From assembly GCA_036268405.1 (NCBI GenBank), contig DATAUF010000090.1:1-16281 (forward strand): a stretch of DNA of 16,281 nt. The letters run 5' to 3'. This stretch comes from DASZTV01 sp036268405 (GTDB lineage Bacteria; Actinomycetota; Actinomycetes; JAFAQI01). Position numbers and translations under genes: made by a program. The notes under the pieces are model-generated. The model worked only from the letters and a program-made list of their open reading frames with translations. It did no database searches and had not been told where the DNA came from. Of the stretch, positions 1-7,396 are shown piece after piece (position 1 is the first letter of the stretch; every line of letters starts with the position of its first letter).

Positions 1-899
1 GTCTTGCCGTTGCCACACGGCGAGGGAAACGGCTGCGACGGCGCGGAGCTGGTGATCGTCGCGCTGCCGGCCACGCCGCTCCCGCTACCGGTGATCGCCA
101 GCGACGCGTTCCCATCACCGCCGACGGCGACCGTCAGCCCCTTCGTCGCGCCGATGTTCGAGTCGCTGCGCGTCGCGCCTGTCGGCTTGCTCAGCGAAGC
201 CGATCGGCTCGCGAACATCCTGGCACCGTTGCCTGCCTCGAATCCGTCGAATGCCACCGCACCTTGCTGAGACGACCAGAGCACATCCGAGACGCAGGGA
301 GTCGTCGCCGAGATGCAGTTCTCCGAGTTCGCTGACCTGAAGAGCCAGGTGATGGTGTTCGTCGCGGGGAAGGTGAAGGACTTCTTGCTTCCGACCGTCC
401 CCCACTTGTGCGATCCGGTCGACTTGCTGTCGAAGAAGAAGACACCCGAGAGCGACACCTTGATGGTCTTGCTGATGACGGTGCCTTCACAGCTCTTCGT
501 CTTCGGCTTGCCGATCGGCTTGAACTGCAGGCTGACCGCGCCAAACGGAGCGATGTCCTTCGACGGGAGCTTGAGCGTTCCGGCACCGGAGGATGCCACC
601 TGCAACACGCTCGATGAGATTCGGAACGTCCAGTCGTGGGACTCGCCGTCTTCCTGTGCGCCCTTGGCCAACTCGATCGATGCGCTGTCGTTGGCCGGCG
701 TCGACGGGTTGTTGGAGGCTTCCAGCTGCGCGTGAAGCGCCCGCTTGGTCGACGACTTCACGCTGGCGTAGCTGCTGGTCAAGCTGACCGAGCTCGGCTT
801 CGCCGTGTGTGGTGCAGACGCGATCGCTGCCGGTGCCGACACGAGGAACGCTACGACCGTGACCGTTGTGATGATCGCGGCAAAGGTACGCGTGAACAT
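1..899 (-). CDS. Secreted protein of unknown function (3' end beyond window)
   Basis: An open frame of 299 codons runs from ATG at 899 off the left edge with no stop. The N-terminus, MFTRTFAAIITTVTVVAFLV followed by SAPAAIASA, is a clear Sec signal peptide with cleavage likely near residue 28. The mature part is rich in Ser, Thr, Gly and Lys, probably beta-structured, and contains a few cysteines (KSCEG, NCISATTPC, SPCGNG) that could form disulfides outside the cell. GGAGG lies 6 nt before the ATG, which supports this start. I do not recognise the family. It sits 76 nt downstream of the MBL hydrolase in the same direction, with a small hairpin between them, so it may be separately transcribed. 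The Ser/Thr-rich beta character resembles the other secreted proteins in this window, but I cannot show homology by eye. The gene assignment is sound because signal peptide, ribosome site and codon bias agree; the function is unknown. Confidence 0.8.
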   Translation of the reverse strand, partial: MFTRTFAAIITTVTVVAFLVSAPAAIASAPHTAKPSSVSLTSSYASVKSSTKRALHAQLEASNNPSTPANDSASIELAKGAQEDGESHDWTFRISSSVLQVASSGAGTLKLPSKDIAPFGAVSLQFKPIGKPKTKSCEGTVISKTIKVSLSGVFFFDSKSTGSHKWGTVGSKKSFTFPATNTITWLFRSANSENCISATTPCVSDVLWSSQQGAVAFDGFEAGNGARMFASRSASLSKPTGATRSDSNIGATKGLTVAVGGDGNASLAITGSGSGVAGSATITSSAPSQPFPSPCGNGK

Positions 900-942
900 T
901 TGATCCTCCGGTCGACACTGGGCGACGACGTCGCGCCGGGAT

Positions 943-960
943 CGTCGCAGAAGGGCGACG
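943..960 (-). terminator. Small hairpin between MBL hydrolase and secreted-protein gene
   Basis: CGTCGC and GCGACG form a perfect 6-bp stem with a 6-nt loop, just past the MBL stop codon in the minus direction. There is no T-tract, which is common for actinobacterial terminators. It could be a weak terminator or attenuator, or chance in GC-rich DNA. Confidence 0.3.
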
Positions 961-975
961 GATTCGCCAGCGGAC

Positions 976-1995
976 CTAGACCTGGACCAGCGCGTAGTAA
1001 CGCACGCCTTCTCGCTCTTGCATGGTCGCGCGGCCCTGCGCGACGAGAAGCTGCAGATGCGCGCCGGTCTCGCACACGGCGAGGAACTTGTTGAAAAGGT
1101 CGAGCTCTGCCAATGTCCGCTCTCGCCGCGTCCACGTCACCTTCGCCGCGACATCGACTGCGGTCTCCACACCTTCTGCAAGCACGGCAGCCATCACGTC
1201 GAGACGCACGCGGTGATGCTCGACGAGCTCGTCGACCCGGTCGTGAGAACTGGGTACGACGGACCCGTGAGCGGGCAGCAACATCGCATCCGGGCGGGAC
1301 CTGACGACCGCGAGCGAGTCGAGGAACGCACCGAGCGGGTTCGGGGTGCCAGCCGGCTCGAACCCAATGGAGGGGGTGATCGTCGGCAGGACGTGGTCGC
1401 CGGCAAAGAGCAACGAGGCGGCAGTGTCATAGAAGACAACGTGCCCGCGAGTGTGACCGGGGGTCTCGACCACTTCGAGCGACCGCCCGTTTGCAGCGAT
1501 GATCTCGTTGCTGCGCAGCCACTCGTCCGGCATCTCCCAGTCGTTCGCATCATGGTGGGGCCGGTTGCCGGACATCGCCTCCGCGATCTCCGTGGCGCCA
1601 AGCGCGCGCAGTAGCCTCACCTGCTCTTCTGCCGCCTGGCGTCCGGGGCGGGTCACGGCGTCGAGTGACCACCGCTCCTCGGCGCCGAGCGCGATCGTCG
1701 TACCGAACTCGCGCCGCAGATGGATCGCCTGGCTGTAGTGGTCGCGGTGCATGTGGGTGACGAGAAAGCGCTGGACGTCACCGAGCTCCGCGCCGATCTC
1801 GCGCAGCGCGCTCTGCAGCAGATCGCGGGCGTCTGCCACCGCCCAGCCCGAGTCGATCAGGACCGGGCCGTCGTCGCCGGTGACGGCGTAGACATTGACC
1901 GCACGCAGTCCGTCGTTCGGAAGCGGAAGGGGGATGCGGTGCACACCCGGCACGACTTCGTAGATGCCGGGAGTGGTCCAGTCCTCGCTCGTCAC
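976..1995 (-). CDS. MBL-fold metallo-hydrolase with C-terminal winged-helix-like region
   Basis: A 339-residue metallo-beta-lactamase-fold enzyme, probably cytosolic, since no signal peptide is visible. The metal-site set is complete: HMHRDH (H81, H83, D85, H86), H181 in TPGHTRGH, D200 in AGDHVLP and H243 in PAHGS. This predicts a dinuclear zinc or iron hydrolase. Residues from about 250 to the end (HDRVDELVEHHRVRLDVM, then VAAKVTW) look like the helical winged-helix tail seen in LACTB2-type and actinobacterial hydroxyacylglutathione-hydrolase-like proteins. Substrate cannot be read from sequence; thioesters, lactones or RNA are all known for the superfamily. The start is GTG at 1995 with no good Shine-Dalgarno, and the fold begins soon after at IYEVVPGVHRIPLP. 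It lies 32 nt after the ceramidase stop in the same direction, so co-transcription is likely. I infer that it may process a product of that lipid enzyme, but nothing in the sequence proves it. Confidence 0.9.
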   Translation of the reverse strand: MTSEDWTTPGIYEVVPGVHRIPLPLPNDGLRAVNVYAVTGDDGPVLIDSGWAVADARDLLQSALREIGAELGDVQRFLVTHMHRDHYSQAIHLRREFGTTIALGAEERWSLDAVTRPGRQAAEEQVRLLRALGATEIAEAMSGNRPHHDANDWEMPDEWLRSNEIIAANGRSLEVVETPGHTRGHVVFYDTAASLLFAGDHVLPTITPSIGFEPAGTPNPLGAFLDSLAVVRSRPDAMLLPAHGSVVPSSHDRVDELVEHHRVRLDVMAAVLAEGVETAVDVAAKVTWTRRERTLAELDLFNKFLAVCETGAHLQLLVAQGRATMQEREGVRYYALVQV

Positions 1996-2027
1996 ACTCT
2001 GTTTCTACAGCAGTGGACGACCTGCGC

Positions 2028-3980
2028 TCAGCCGACGTCGAAGGTCGGACTGATCCCGGTGATCGCGGTCAGTCGGCCTGCCGCATCGGACGCATCACCG
2101 TGATAGCTGATTCGGTACTCGCCAGGCGCCACGCCGGCCGGAATGTCCCACGTGATGCCGATCCGAGAGCCACCGTCCTGCTTGCGCCAGTGCAGCTTCG
2201 TCGACCAGTCACCGTCATCGGCGATCCGCGACCACACCTCGCCGTCGCGCCGCTCGACCTCGAGATAGGTGCCGCCGCGATGCAGGTCGTTGTTCGGGTT
2301 CGCGCCGGCGAACGCGACCTCGACCTGGTCGCCGGCGCCGTAACGGCTGCGCGGAGCGGACAGCACGTCGCCGAACGACCGCCCAGCAACCGGCGAGTCG
2401 ACCCGGACCTTGGCTTTGCGCAGGTTCTTGCGGGACAGATCCGGCGGCGGCGTGCCGCGGGCGACGGCCTTCCCGTCTCGCATCGCGATCGCCAGCTGCA
2501 CCGCGATCTGGGTCAGCGCGGGGCCCTCCCAGCGGCCGAACAGCGTGCTGCCGCCTTCGTAGCGCTGCTCCTCGTACTCCTCCGGCGTCGTCACGTAGTG
2601 GATGTAGGCGTTGCTGTATCCCGCGACCAGCACGTCATCGAGGTCGGCGCCCACGACGGCCGCCACCTCGCGCCGCATCCGCAGCCCCATCGTGATCGTG
2701 ACCTCACCGGGGATACCGATCAGGTAGAGCTTCCCGATCCGCAGCAGCTGCACCGGCACGCGCTCCTGGACGAACGCCGACAGCCGGTTGATCGCCCCTC
2801 CGGGCAGCACGATCCCCTTCGGCGACTGCGCATCACGAAGCGCCGGCGACAGCCGGTAGACGATGTTTCGGGAGATCCCATCGACGATCCGGTTGCGGCC
2901 CTGCTTGAACCCCGGGAACCCCTTGCCCTCGTCGGTGCCGGCCAGCGCCGCCGCGCCGCCCATCAGCCGACTCGTGCGGTGCGACCTGCCGTCACCGGTG
3001 AACTCGGGGCTCACCGTGATGTCGCCGAGGTCGACGTACGTCATCCGTGCGTCGACGCCGCCCGAGAGCGGCTCAGCAGCCTGCGTCACGAGTGCAGCTG
3101 CGGCATCGGCCTGGCGCTGCCCGATGATCCTGGTGTTCTCGAACTCGTCCTCGGTCGGGCCGCTGCCGGGACCGTAGTTGAGGTTCGGTGACATGTCGCC
3201 GGTGTTGGTCTGCGCGAACGCGGAGACGAAGTCGGGCTGGTCGTCGGACAGGTAGTCCACGTCCGAGAGGACTCGCTCCCAGTAGTACGCCGCATAGCCC
3301 TTGTTGTCGGCGCTGATCAGACAGTTGCGGTTGGTCATGCTCGTGCCGTGCGTCGCGAACCAGTTGACCGCGCCGACCACACGGCCGTCGCGCTCCACGC
3401 GCAGCAACGTGGTCCGCGAGTCGACCGCTTTGGGGAAGAACGCCTTGTCCGCCTCGGGGTTGCGGGCAAAGGACTGCGGTGACCGGTTGACGCTGGCATT
3501 CTCCAGAACGCCGCGGGTCAGCGTCAGCGTCGCCGGAGCGATGTCGGCATGCGCTCGCTCGACCGCCTCGACGATTCCGCGCACGATCGCCTCGAAGGTC
3601 ACCGGGTGGAAGCCGTGCGTCGTCGAGTTGTAGAGCCGGTGGTGGGAGTACCCGCCCGGCCCGCAGTGGGTGTGCGTGACGGTGAGCATGACGTTGCCGT
3701 CGGTGTAAAGCTCACCGAACCGCTCACCGAGCCGCCTGAGCACCTCTTGGAAGACGCTGTCGAACATCAGCGGCAGGTCGCTCACGCACAGCAGCAGCCT
3801 CTGCTGGGTCGAGGGATCGACGAAGACGAAGGCGCGGCTGCGCAGCCGGGTGTGCAACCCGCGCGACACCTGGTCGGCCTTGCCGTAACCGAGCAGGCCA
3901 CAACCTGCCGGCTCGCCCGTGACATCGGAGATTCCGCGCCCGACCAGAAACGCCGGTCCCACGTCCACGTCCCCACCCAC
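2028..3980 (-). CDS. Neutral/alkaline ceramidase
   Basis: A 650-residue neutral ceramidase, the enzyme that hydrolyses the N-acyl bond of ceramide to sphingosine and fatty acid. The N-terminal GRGISDVTG and GYGKADQVSRGLHTRLRSRA are family signatures. The catalytic serine is S264 in GDMSPN, matching the family hexapeptide GDVSPN. Zinc and active-site residues match the known enzymes: HTHCGPGG (H103, H105), H211 in ATHGTSMTN, E426 in GIPGE and Y462 in YIHYVTTPEEY. The C-terminal part from about 525 matches the beta-sandwich domain. Length is normal. The start is uncertain: GTG at 3980 is the longest choice, but GTGs at 3968 and 3962 (residues 5 and 7) are equally possible, the last with GGGTGGGG upstream. 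None gives a signal peptide, unlike many secreted bacterial ceramidases. It is 32 nt upstream of the MBL hydrolase and downstream of the sigma unit, separated by a hairpin. Family assignment is very secure; physiological substrate (host, fungal or own lipid) is not. Confidence 0.96.
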   Translation of the reverse strand: MGGDVDVGPAFLVGRGISDVTGEPAGCGLLGYGKADQVSRGLHTRLRSRAFVFVDPSTQQRLLLCVSDLPLMFDSVFQEVLRRLGERFGELYTDGNVMLTVTHTHCGPGGYSHHRLYNSTTHGFHPVTFEAIVRGIVEAVERAHADIAPATLTLTRGVLENASVNRSPQSFARNPEADKAFFPKAVDSRTTLLRVERDGRVVGAVNWFATHGTSMTNRNCLISADNKGYAAYYWERVLSDVDYLSDDQPDFVSAFAQTNTGDMSPNLNYGPGSGPTEDEFENTRIIGQRQADAAAALVTQAAEPLSGGVDARMTYVDLGDITVSPEFTGDGRSHRTSRLMGGAAALAGTDEGKGFPGFKQGRNRIVDGISRNIVYRLSPALRDAQSPKGIVLPGGAINRLSAFVQERVPVQLLRIGKLYLIGIPGEVTITMGLRMRREVAAVVGADLDDVLVAGYSNAYIHYVTTPEEYEEQRYEGGSTLFGRWEGPALTQIAVQLAIAMRDGKAVARGTPPPDLSRKNLRKAKVRVDSPVAGRSFGDVLSAPRSRYGAGDQVEVAFAGANPNNDLHRGGTYLEVERRDGEVWSRIADDGDWSTKLHWRKQDGGSRIGITWDIPAGVAPGEYRISYHGDASDAAGRLTAITGISPTFDVG

Positions 3981-3988
3981 CGCCCTAC

Positions 3989-4015
3989 AACTGTGCCGGC
4001 TGAGCCGGCGCTGTT
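3989..4015. repeat. Inverted repeat between anti-sigma-like gene and ceramidase
   Basis: Two 12-nt arms around a 3-nt loop: GCCGGC-TGA-GCCGGC is perfect, extended outward with two mismatches to AAC/GTT. It sits 9 nt before the ceramidase GTG and about 70 nt after the upstream stop. It may be a terminator for the sigma unit, a leader hairpin covering the ceramidase start, or an operator. A minus-strand TAGGGT at 4035-4030 could be a -10 for a separate ceramidase promoter, but I see no convincing -35. Confidence 0.4.
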
Positions 4016-4082
4016 CCTTATGGATCCGGACCCTATTCCGCCCCGACCCTGTGCCGCGCGGTGATCTGCGGTGGCCGCCTTG

Positions 4083-5192
4083 TCAGGTGGGCGGCGACGT
4101 GAAGAGCGCGGCGGCCGAGGCGTGCTCCGCTGTGCGCCGCAGGAAGAGCCTGAAGTGCACCGTCCGAGTCGGCGGGACCTGCACGGTGAAGGTCGCGGCA
4201 CCGGTCGCATCGAGAGCGACATGCTGATGCTTCTTGCCGTTGTGCCAGCTCATCACGAGGGTGTCGCCCGGCTCGCCACCCTGCACGACCGCCGTCACGG
4301 TGACCATGCCCGGGTCCGTGGCGGATGGAGTCACGGTCGCGGTGATCGCCGGCTGGACGACCACCCGCACGAGGGTGCTGTGCAAGTGGCGGCCGGTCTG
4401 CAGCACGAGCCGCACATTGCGCTCGATCGGCGGCACCGTGAAGATGACGCCCCCGGTGCTCGATGTGATTTGCGGGCTGCCCAGCCTGGTCCAGCCGTGC
4501 ACTCCCATCAGCCGCTCTCGCAGCGCCACCCGCCTTCCCGCGATCGGGGTCGAGTCGGCAGCGTCCAGCTGCCCGGTGATGGAGATGCTCGTCCCCACCG
4601 GGACGCGGGTCTCGCTGGCCGTGATGTCGAGGGTCGCGCCCTTGAGCAGCGGCGTATGGCTCGGTGTCGGAGTTGGTCCGGTCGTGGGCGTGGTCACGAT
4701 CACCGGGGTCGTCGGCGTGATGAACGGCGACGGCGTCCCACCGCCCGGGAGCGACGTGCCGGTCGAGCGTGCCCGGGGTGTCCCGCTGCCCTCGGCCGTC
4801 GGCGCAGGGGTCGACGCGACGCTCGGCGCCGGCGCAGCGACTTGTGGGGTTGAGCTCGATCCGCCGCTCTTGTGATGGTGGTGGTGCGGCGAGGGCGGCG
4901 GGACCTCGATCCCGCCGAGCGCGGCATGCAAGACCTTTTGGACCGGAGCGGGCCATGATGCGGTGTACGCCGCTGCGACTCCGCCGGACAGCGCGAGGGT
5001 CGCGACGGCGACCGTGCCGCTGGTGCCGATCCGCGCCGCGAACCGGCGCCGCGGGCGGGCGGGTCTCGTGCTCCGGAAGGCGGCAAGTGCCTCGGCCTCA
5101 CCGGCCAGCTCGGCCTCGGTCGCCGGGCCGGTCAGCGCCCGGAACACCGGATCGTCACGGAACGGTGAGAGGTCGTCGTCTCGGCGACTCAT
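4083..5192 (-). CDS. Putative anti-sigma membrane protein with Ig-like ectodomain
   Basis: A 369-residue single-pass membrane protein. Residues 1-55 are cytosolic and charged (DDPVFRALTGPATEAELAGE, then RPRRRFAAR), 57-77 are the membrane segment, and AYTASWPAPVQKVLHAALG follows. Next come five histidines (103-107), a long Pro/Ser/Thr/Gly linker to about 183, and two beta-rich Ig-like stretches (184-280 and 282-369). The frame opens one base inside the stop of the ECF sigma gene (TGATG), the classic place for a cognate anti-sigma factor. There is no HxxxCxxC zinc anti-sigma motif, so the anti-sigma role rests on position and topology. The short ELAGEAEALAAFR-type segment before the membrane helix is, from memory, common in proteins beside actinobacterial ECF genes. 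ATG at 5192 is preferred over GTG at 5195 because GGAGG is 7 nt away. The first Ig stretch resembles the secreted protein two genes upstream, suggesting a sensor domain. Confidence 0.82.
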   Translation of the reverse strand: MSRRDDDLSPFRDDPVFRALTGPATEAELAGEAEALAAFRSTRPARPRRRFAARIGTSGTVAVATLALSGGVAAAYTASWPAPVQKVLHAALGGIEVPPPSPHHHHHKSGGSSSTPQVAAPAPSVASTPAPTAEGSGTPRARSTGTSLPGGGTPSPFITPTTPVIVTTPTTGPTPTPSHTPLLKGATLDITASETRVPVGTSISITGQLDAADSTPIAGRRVALRERLMGVHGWTRLGSPQITSSTGGVIFTVPPIERNVRLVLQTGRHLHSTLVRVVVQPAITATVTPSATDPGMVTVTAVVQGGEPGDTLVMSWHNGKKHQHVALDATGAATFTVQVPPTRTVHFRLFLRRTAEHASAAALFTSPPT

Positions 5193-5848
5193 CACACCAC
5201 CTCCGATCGGATGTCATTCGGTTTGACCCGCGGGTCCTGGGCGAGGGCGCGTAGCCCTCGATGAACGCTGACCCGGACCGCGCCCGGGGACTTGCCGACG
5301 ATCTGCGCGACTGCCGCGACATCGAGCCCCGCGACGACGCGCAACATCACCATCTCGGCCTGCTCGGGGGGGAGGCTTGCGACGAGCTCGAGAGCCCGAG
5401 CGGTCGAGATCTGCTCGAGCGCATCCACCTCCGCGGCAGCAGTGACCGGCTGCCGGCCGGTCTCGGTGAGATCGGAGACGAGGACCATCGGGCGGACCGC
5501 AGCCGCACGGGCCGCATCGATCGCCCGATGGCGGGCGAGGGTGAACAACCACGCTCGGAAGCCCTCGGCGTTGCCGATGAAGCTCGACAGATCACGCACG
5601 ACATGCAGCCAGGTCTCGGCAGCGACGTCTTCGTACGCCGACCCGCTACGCACCCGCAAGTAGCGGAGCAGTGCCGGCTGCAGCGCCCGCCATAGCTCGG
5701 CGAACCCGGCGTCGTCGCCGGATCTTGCCCGAAGGAGGGCGTCGTCCAACGGCTCGTCGGCCCGGTCCGATCGGGGACCAGGCCGACGATCACGTCGCGG
5801 CGGGAACGTTGCGATGACTGCGGTGTTCCCTTCATGCCGACGATGCAC
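5192..5848 (-). CDS. RNA polymerase sigma factor, ECF (sigma-70) family
   Basis: A 218-residue ECF sigma factor. Region 2 spans about 37-118, with the core-binding segment EDVAAETWLHVVRDL and the -10-recognition helix FRAWLFTLARHRAIDAAR. Region 4 spans about 149-205 with LPPEQAEMVMLRVVAGLDVA and the helix-turn-helix VAQIVGKSPGAVRVSVHRGL. There is no region 1 or 3, as expected for the class. The start is uncertain: the frame stays open well upstream into the preceding gene, and GTG at 5848, 25 nt after that gene's stop, is the most sensible in-frame choice; a TTG near residue 34 is possible. The gene overlaps the anti-sigma-like gene by one base and follows a secreted Ig-like protein, so the three probably form one transcript. 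It likely controls its own operon and perhaps nearby envelope genes, but I found no convincing ECF-type promoter by eye. Confidence 0.93.
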   Translation of the reverse strand: MHRRHEGNTAVIATFPPRRDRRPGPRSDRADEPLDDALLRARSGDDAGFAELWRALQPALLRYLRVRSGSAYEDVAAETWLHVVRDLSSFIGNAEGFRAWLFTLARHRAIDAARAAAVRPMVLVSDLTETGRQPVTAAAEVDALEQISTARALELVASLPPEQAEMVMLRVVAGLDVAAVAQIVGKSPGAVRVSVHRGLRALAQDPRVKPNDIRSEVV

Positions 5849-5873
5849 GCCGTCGAGCTCGGGTCGATCTCGC

Positions 5874-6620
5874 TCAGCCGACGGTAACGACGCCGCTTTG
5901 GCAACCGTTGAAGTTCGGGCCGCCCGCGAACGCCAGCTGGAACTCCTCGGGAACCGACGAAGCGGCGACACTGTAGTTGACCATGCCGTGGCGGTTGGCG
6001 TGGCGGGACTTCACGGTCGTCCACGTCGTGCTGCCGACCGCACGCTCTTGAAGCGCGATCGTCCGGTGCGCAAGTGCGTGGCCGCCGCCGCGCAGCTGGC
6101 CCATGATCCGCTCGTGACCGTTCTTTCGCGCGCGGGTGCGGATCGACAGGGAGCTGTCACGCAGCACGTGCACCGTGGCGGCCTTGCTTCGGGCCCCAAG
6201 CACCGAGGACGGCGTTGGGCTGACGACAGGCGTCACCGAAGGAATGCGGAAGACCAGCCGGTAGTGAGTAGTGCTCGCCGGAGTGACCGTGAAGCTCACG
6301 CTGCCGTCGTTGCCGGTCGTCATGGAGCCGACCCGATGTCCGTGGCGCTTGCCGTTCGGGCGGGCCCGCAGGTAGACGGTGTCGCCGGCGGCAGCCGCGC
6401 CGCCATGGGTGAGGACGCCACTCACGGTGTCCGACGCGCCCGGGTTGATCGACTGCTGCGCAACTGCGATCGACAGGCTGTATCCGCTGGAGGGGACGGG
6501 GACGTCGGCAGCCGCTGGGCCGGCCGCCGCGAGCCCGACACCAGCGGACGCGGTCATCGCAAGTACCGCAACCGAGCCAACCCTGGTCAATCCAACACTG
6601 CGCAAACGAGATGAGGTCAT
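5874..6620 (-). CDS. Secreted protein with two Ig-like beta domains
   Basis: A 248-residue exported protein. The signal peptide covers about 1-38 (SVGLTRVGSVAVLAMTASAG, then GPAAADV). The mature part holds two beta-sandwich repeats, about 48-126 and 156-247. Each begins with an LSI strand and includes a V/I-x-L-R/Q-x-R strand (TVYLRARPNG, TIALQERAVG) and a G-x-V/M-x-F/Y-x-V strand (DGSVSFTV, HGMVNYSV). This layout resembles bacterial Ig-like or carboxypeptidase-regulatory-like repeats. A Pro/Ser linker (SVTPVVSPTPSS) joins them. The protein has one cysteine, C240. AGGAAC lies 7 nt before ATG at 6620. It is the first gene of the ECF sigma unit, with its stop 25 nt from the sigma start, and its domains resemble the ectodomain of the membrane protein at 4083-5192. 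I infer that it works outside the cell in the same signalling unit, perhaps as a ligand or partner. No enzymatic motif is visible. Confidence 0.88.
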   Translation of the reverse strand: MTSSRLRSVGLTRVGSVAVLAMTASAGVGLAAAGPAAADVPVPSSGYSLSIAVAQQSINPGASDTVSGVLTHGGAAAAGDTVYLRARPNGKRHGHRVGSMTTGNDGSVSFTVTPASTTHYRLVFRIPSVTPVVSPTPSSVLGARSKAATVHVLRDSSLSIRTRARKNGHERIMGQLRGGGHALAHRTIALQERAVGSTTWTTVKSRHANRHGMVNYSVAASSVPEEFQLAFAGGPNFNGCQSGVVTVG

Positions 6621-6721
6621 GGCCGTTCCTGTTCGTCAGGCCCGCTGAGGGCTTGGGCTTTCATGAGCAGAAGCGGCGTCGCCGAAGTTCGCGTTACACC
6701 GCCGCGCCGCCGAGGTCCGGT

Positions 6722-6727
6722 TACCGT
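6722..6727 (+). promoter_or_regulatory. Candidate -10 element for leaderless GNAT gene
   Basis: TACCGT fits the actinobacterial TAnnnT -10 and ends 7 nt before GTG 6735, the spacing expected when transcription begins at the start codon. No clear -35 is visible. Confidence 0.4.
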
Positions 6728-6734
6728 CGGCGCT

Positions 6735-7277
6735 GTGGGCGAAGCGACGTTCCGGGTAGCGACTGACGGCGATGTCGCTGCCGTGGTCGCGCTCATCGAG
6801 TCGGCGTACCGCGGTGACTCGAGTCGAGCCGGCTGGACGACCGAGGCAGACCTGCTCGACGGGCGGCGTACCGACCCCGACGCAGTGCGCTCGATCGTCG
6901 CCGCGGATGACCGGCTCGCGCTCCTTGCGGTCGACAGCTCGGGGGGGCTTCTTGGCTGCTGCGAGCTGCGGAGCCGGTCGGAATGCGTCGCGTACTTCGG
7001 GATGTTCGCGGTCGTGCCGACCCTGCAGGGCGGCGGCATCGGCAAGGCCGTGCTCGATGCAGCCGAGCACTGGGTACGCCGGATGTGGGGCGCAACGCGG
7101 ATGGAGATGACCGTCCTCGCCCAGCGCGACGATCTCATCGCCTGGTACGAGCGACGCGGGTATCAGCGAACCGGGGAAACCGAGCCGTTCCCCTATGACG
7201 ACGTCCGGTTCGGGCTTCCCAAGCGGCCCGACCTGCATTTCATGGTGCTTGCGAAGGATCTCGAACCGGGCGACTGA
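6735..7277 (+). CDS. GNAT family N-acetyltransferase
   Basis: A 180-residue acetyltransferase of the GNAT fold, moving an acetyl group from acetyl-CoA to an amine that cannot be named from sequence. The fold starts at once (TFRVATDGDVAAVVALIESA). The acetyl-CoA site is the motif-A segment GMFAVVPTLQGGGIGKAVLD, with the pyrophosphate loop QGGGIG at 98-103. Motif B is LIAWYERRGYQRTGE at about 134-148. The frame extends up to ATG 6663, adding a 24-residue Arg-rich leader. I prefer GTG 6735 because the fold begins there and TACCGT sits 7 nt upstream, and because ATG 6663 would leave only 42 nt between divergent starts. It diverges from the sigma unit and is not obviously linked to it. It is likely a single-gene transcript, with the large Ig-like gene beginning 119 nt downstream. 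Confidence 0.9.
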   Translation: MGEATFRVATDGDVAAVVALIESAYRGDSSRAGWTTEADLLDGRRTDPDAVRSIVAADDRLALLAVDSSGGLLGCCELRSRSECVAYFGMFAVVPTLQGGGIGKAVLDAAEHWVRRMWGATRMEMTVLAQRDDLIAWYERRGYQRTGETEPFPYDDVRFGLPKRPDLHFMVLAKDLEPGD

Positions 7278-7396
7278 GCACACGGATTCGCCACGTGCGT
7301 CCCAATCGCCACTCAAGCACACACGGAAACCGGTCGAACATGACCTTGCGGCGCCGTGTCGGCGGCGTGAGCGTTGCATGCGCCGAAGGGGTTCAG

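Noticed and set aside
2013..3191. 392-codon open frame on the plus strand
   Set aside because: It lies wholly antisense to the ceramidase, whose motifs are unmistakable. The product is Arg/His/Asp-rich with no domain, typical of a GC-rich shadow frame.
5849..5971. Longer N-terminus for the sigma factor
   Set aside because: The extension is in the coding region of the preceding secreted protein, is Arg/Ser-rich and adds no sigma region. GTG 5848 fits the gene spacing better.
5347..6024. Alternative frame with an ATG at about 5835, and a possible frameshift into sigma
   Set aside because: The alternative frame lacks sigma motifs after its start, and the sigma frame is intact without any shift.
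6621..6734. ECF-type autoregulated promoter before the sigma unit (GAACTT then TCTG on the minus strand)
   Set aside because: The spacer is only about 13 nt, shorter than the usual 16-17, and the match is partial.
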